Shown here in pieces: positions 22,911 to 23,898 of a DNA stretch of 23,898 bases. The stretch is from Bacillota bacterium (GTDB taxonomy: Bacteria > Bacillota > UBA994). The position numbers and the translations under genes are program-made. The notes below the pieces were generated by a model. It saw only the letters and a list, made by a program, of their open reading frames with translations. It was not told the origin of the DNA and made no database searches. Positions within the stretch are counted from its first letter, which is position 1. Each line of letters begins with the position of its first letter. Location of the stretch: NCBI GenBank assembly GCA_018725275.1, contig QLUC01000010.1, positions 1-23,898 on the forward strand, in the 5' to 3' direction.

Positions 22911-22929
22911 GGCATATAGTTAGTATGCC
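22911..22929 (+). promoter_or_regulatory. Inverted repeat and possible spoIID promoter element
   Basis: GGCATA (22911-22916) and TATGCC (22924-22929) flank a 7-base loop 14 bases before spoIID. CATATAGT (22913-22920) resembles the sigma-E -10 pattern CATACAAT at six of eight places, but no sigma-E -35 was found at the right distance. The octamer ATATAGTT (22914-22921) is also present upstream of murA. Confidence 0.3.
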
Positions 22930-22943
22930 AAGGGGGGATAGGC

Positions 22944-23898
22944 ATGACTTTCCTGTTGCGATATTTCGTGGTCATGGCACTCATCATCATCATTGTTCCA
23001 GGCATAATAGTAGTAGCAGGGGGGTGGTTGAGGCCACCCCCCGAACAATTGGACAGCCCAAAAATGATCAACCTATTTTTGACGGGCACTGGCCAAATAG
23101 TTGTACTCCCCTTAGAGGAGTATGTGGCGGGAGTGGTGGCGGCCGAAATGCCGGCGCGGTTTGCTATGGCGGCACTGGAGGCGCAAGCGGTAGCGGCGAG
23201 GACCTATGCGGTCCGCCGCGCGCGAGGGTTTGGTGGCGTTGGGTGTAATCGCCATCCCTTGGCCGATGTCTGCGATGATCCAGCCCATTGTCAAGCATAC
23301 TTGTCCCCGAGTGCCTTGCAGTTGAAGTGGGGGTTGCTAGAATTCAGGGCGAACTTAGACAAAATACAACAGGCAGTCACTAACACTGCCCATCAGATAC
23401 TGACCTATCGCGGGCGGGTGATTGACCCCATTTATCATTCGACCTGTGGTGGCAGGACGGAATACGCGGAAAAAGTTTGGGCCAATCGCTATCCTTATCT
23501 TAGCGGACGCATATGCGGGTTCTGCACGCATTCAAATCGCTTTACCGAACAGAAAACATTTTCCCCCGCCGAGTTTCTGGCTCTGGTCGGACAGGAGGGG
23601 GGAGCAGTTCTGGCGGTGCGCGATCTCACTCGTCGCCCGTCGCCGATTGAAATCCTCCAGCGAAGTGAGAGTGGGCGGGTAAAAGCGCTGCGGGTGGGCA
23701 ATCGTAACTTGACAGGCACGGCAATGCGAGGGCTGTTGGGTTTGCGTTCCACGAATTTCACCATTGCTGCCACCAGGGAAAGTGTGCTCGTTACCACTCG
23801 CGGCCACGGCCATGGTGTCGGCATGTGCCAGTGGGGAGCCGACGGTTTGGCCCGTGCCGGGAAGGACTTCGTCTACATACTAAAGTTTTACTACCAAG
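22944..23898 (+). CDS. spoIID: Stage II sporulation protein D, lytic transglycosylase (3' end missing)
   Basis: Membrane-anchored enzyme that, with SpoIIP and SpoIIM, degrades peptidoglycan to drive engulfment of the forespore. The ATG at 22944 follows AAGGGGGGA (22930-22938). The window ends after 318 codons; Bacillus SpoIID has 343, so about 20 are missing. An N-terminal membrane helix spans 5-26. LEEYVAGVVAAEMP holds the catalytic glutamate (E68), then QAVAARTYAVR, HPLADVCDDPAHCQAY and YHSTCGGRTEYAEKVW. The cysteine/histidine group HSTC with CGFCTHS fits the zinc site described for Clostridium difficile SpoIID. The C-terminal GHGHGVGMCQWGADGLA is a family hallmark. It is good evidence for an endospore former. 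Confidence 0.95.
   Translation, partial: MTFLLRYFVVMALIIIIVPGIIVVAGGWLRPPPEQLDSPKMINLFLTGTGQIVVLPLEEYVAGVVAAEMPARFAMAALEAQAVAARTYAVRRARGFGGVGCNRHPLADVCDDPAHCQAYLSPSALQLKWGLLEFRANLDKIQQAVTNTAHQILTYRGRVIDPIYHSTCGGRTEYAEKVWANRYPYLSGRICGFCTHSNRFTEQKTFSPAEFLALVGQEGGAVLAVRDLTRRPSPIEILQRSESGRVKALRVGNRNLTGTAMRGLLGLRSTNFTIAATRESVLVTTRGHGHGVGMCQWGADGLARAGKDFVYILKFYYQ

Noticed and set aside
22814..23248. 144-codon plus-strand frame across the murA end and spoIID start
   Set aside because: It is a shadow in another frame; murA and spoIID frames are both clear and match their families.

Overview
The window reads as a chromosomal segment of an anaerobic, spore-forming Bacillota (Firmicutes; Clostridia-like). 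The evidence is Gram-positive gene order and strong Shine-Dalgarno (SD) sites, a spoIID gene with a ywmB homologue beside it, a lipoprotein carrying a Gmad2 (spore-germination type) domain, a YwlE-like phosphatase, and a bacterial V/A-type ATPase operon. No RNA genes, CRISPR arrays, insertion sequences or phage genes were seen. Species cannot be named from the sequence alone.

Layout. (1) Positions 1-1330 are visibly AT-richer. They hold the tail of an unknown gene, a heptad-repeat coiled-coil protein built from exact 84-bp DNA repeats, and an orphan membrane-anchored protein on the minus strand. (2) 1404-3574 (minus) is a probable two-gene unit: a membrane protein with a degenerate CPBP/CAAX-protease domain, then a PrcB/Gmad2 lipoprotein ending at a clear terminator. 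(3) 3641-4999 (plus) has a sigma-A promoter, a divergent type III pantothenate kinase homologue (CoaX) and an ECF-transporter S component. The last gene overlaps tail-to-tail with dinB (DNA polymerase IV, minus), whose promoter carries a LexA-box-like palindrome. (4) 6255-12013 (plus) is a housekeeping cluster: Sua5/YwlC (tRNA t6A), an arginine-phosphatase-like LMW-PTP with a large coiled-coil insertion, rpiB, glyA, upp, dCMP deaminase and UDP-GlcNAc 2-epimerase. (5) 12160-20755 is a complete V/A-type ATPase operon in the order H(G)-I-K-E-C-F-A-B-D. (6) 20819-23898 holds ywmB, murA and spoIID, the last cut by the window end.

How it fits together. In many Firmicutes the order ywlC-ywlE-rpiB-glyA-upp-(comEB)-(wecB) leads into the F-type atp operon, which is followed by ywmB-murA-spoIID. 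Here both flanks are kept but the F-type operon is replaced by a V/A-type operon. Its double-hairpin K subunit carries the full set of residues known to bind Na+ in Enterococcus hirae NtpK, so a sodium-coupled rotary ATPase is predicted. This in-place exchange is the most striking feature of the window. Secondary points are the ~80-residue insertion in the phosphatase, the CoaX homologue with altered active-site motifs next to a vitamin-uptake component, the LexA-like operator of dinB, and matching GGCATA/TATGCC inverted repeats with a shared ATATAGTT element upstream of both murA and spoIID.
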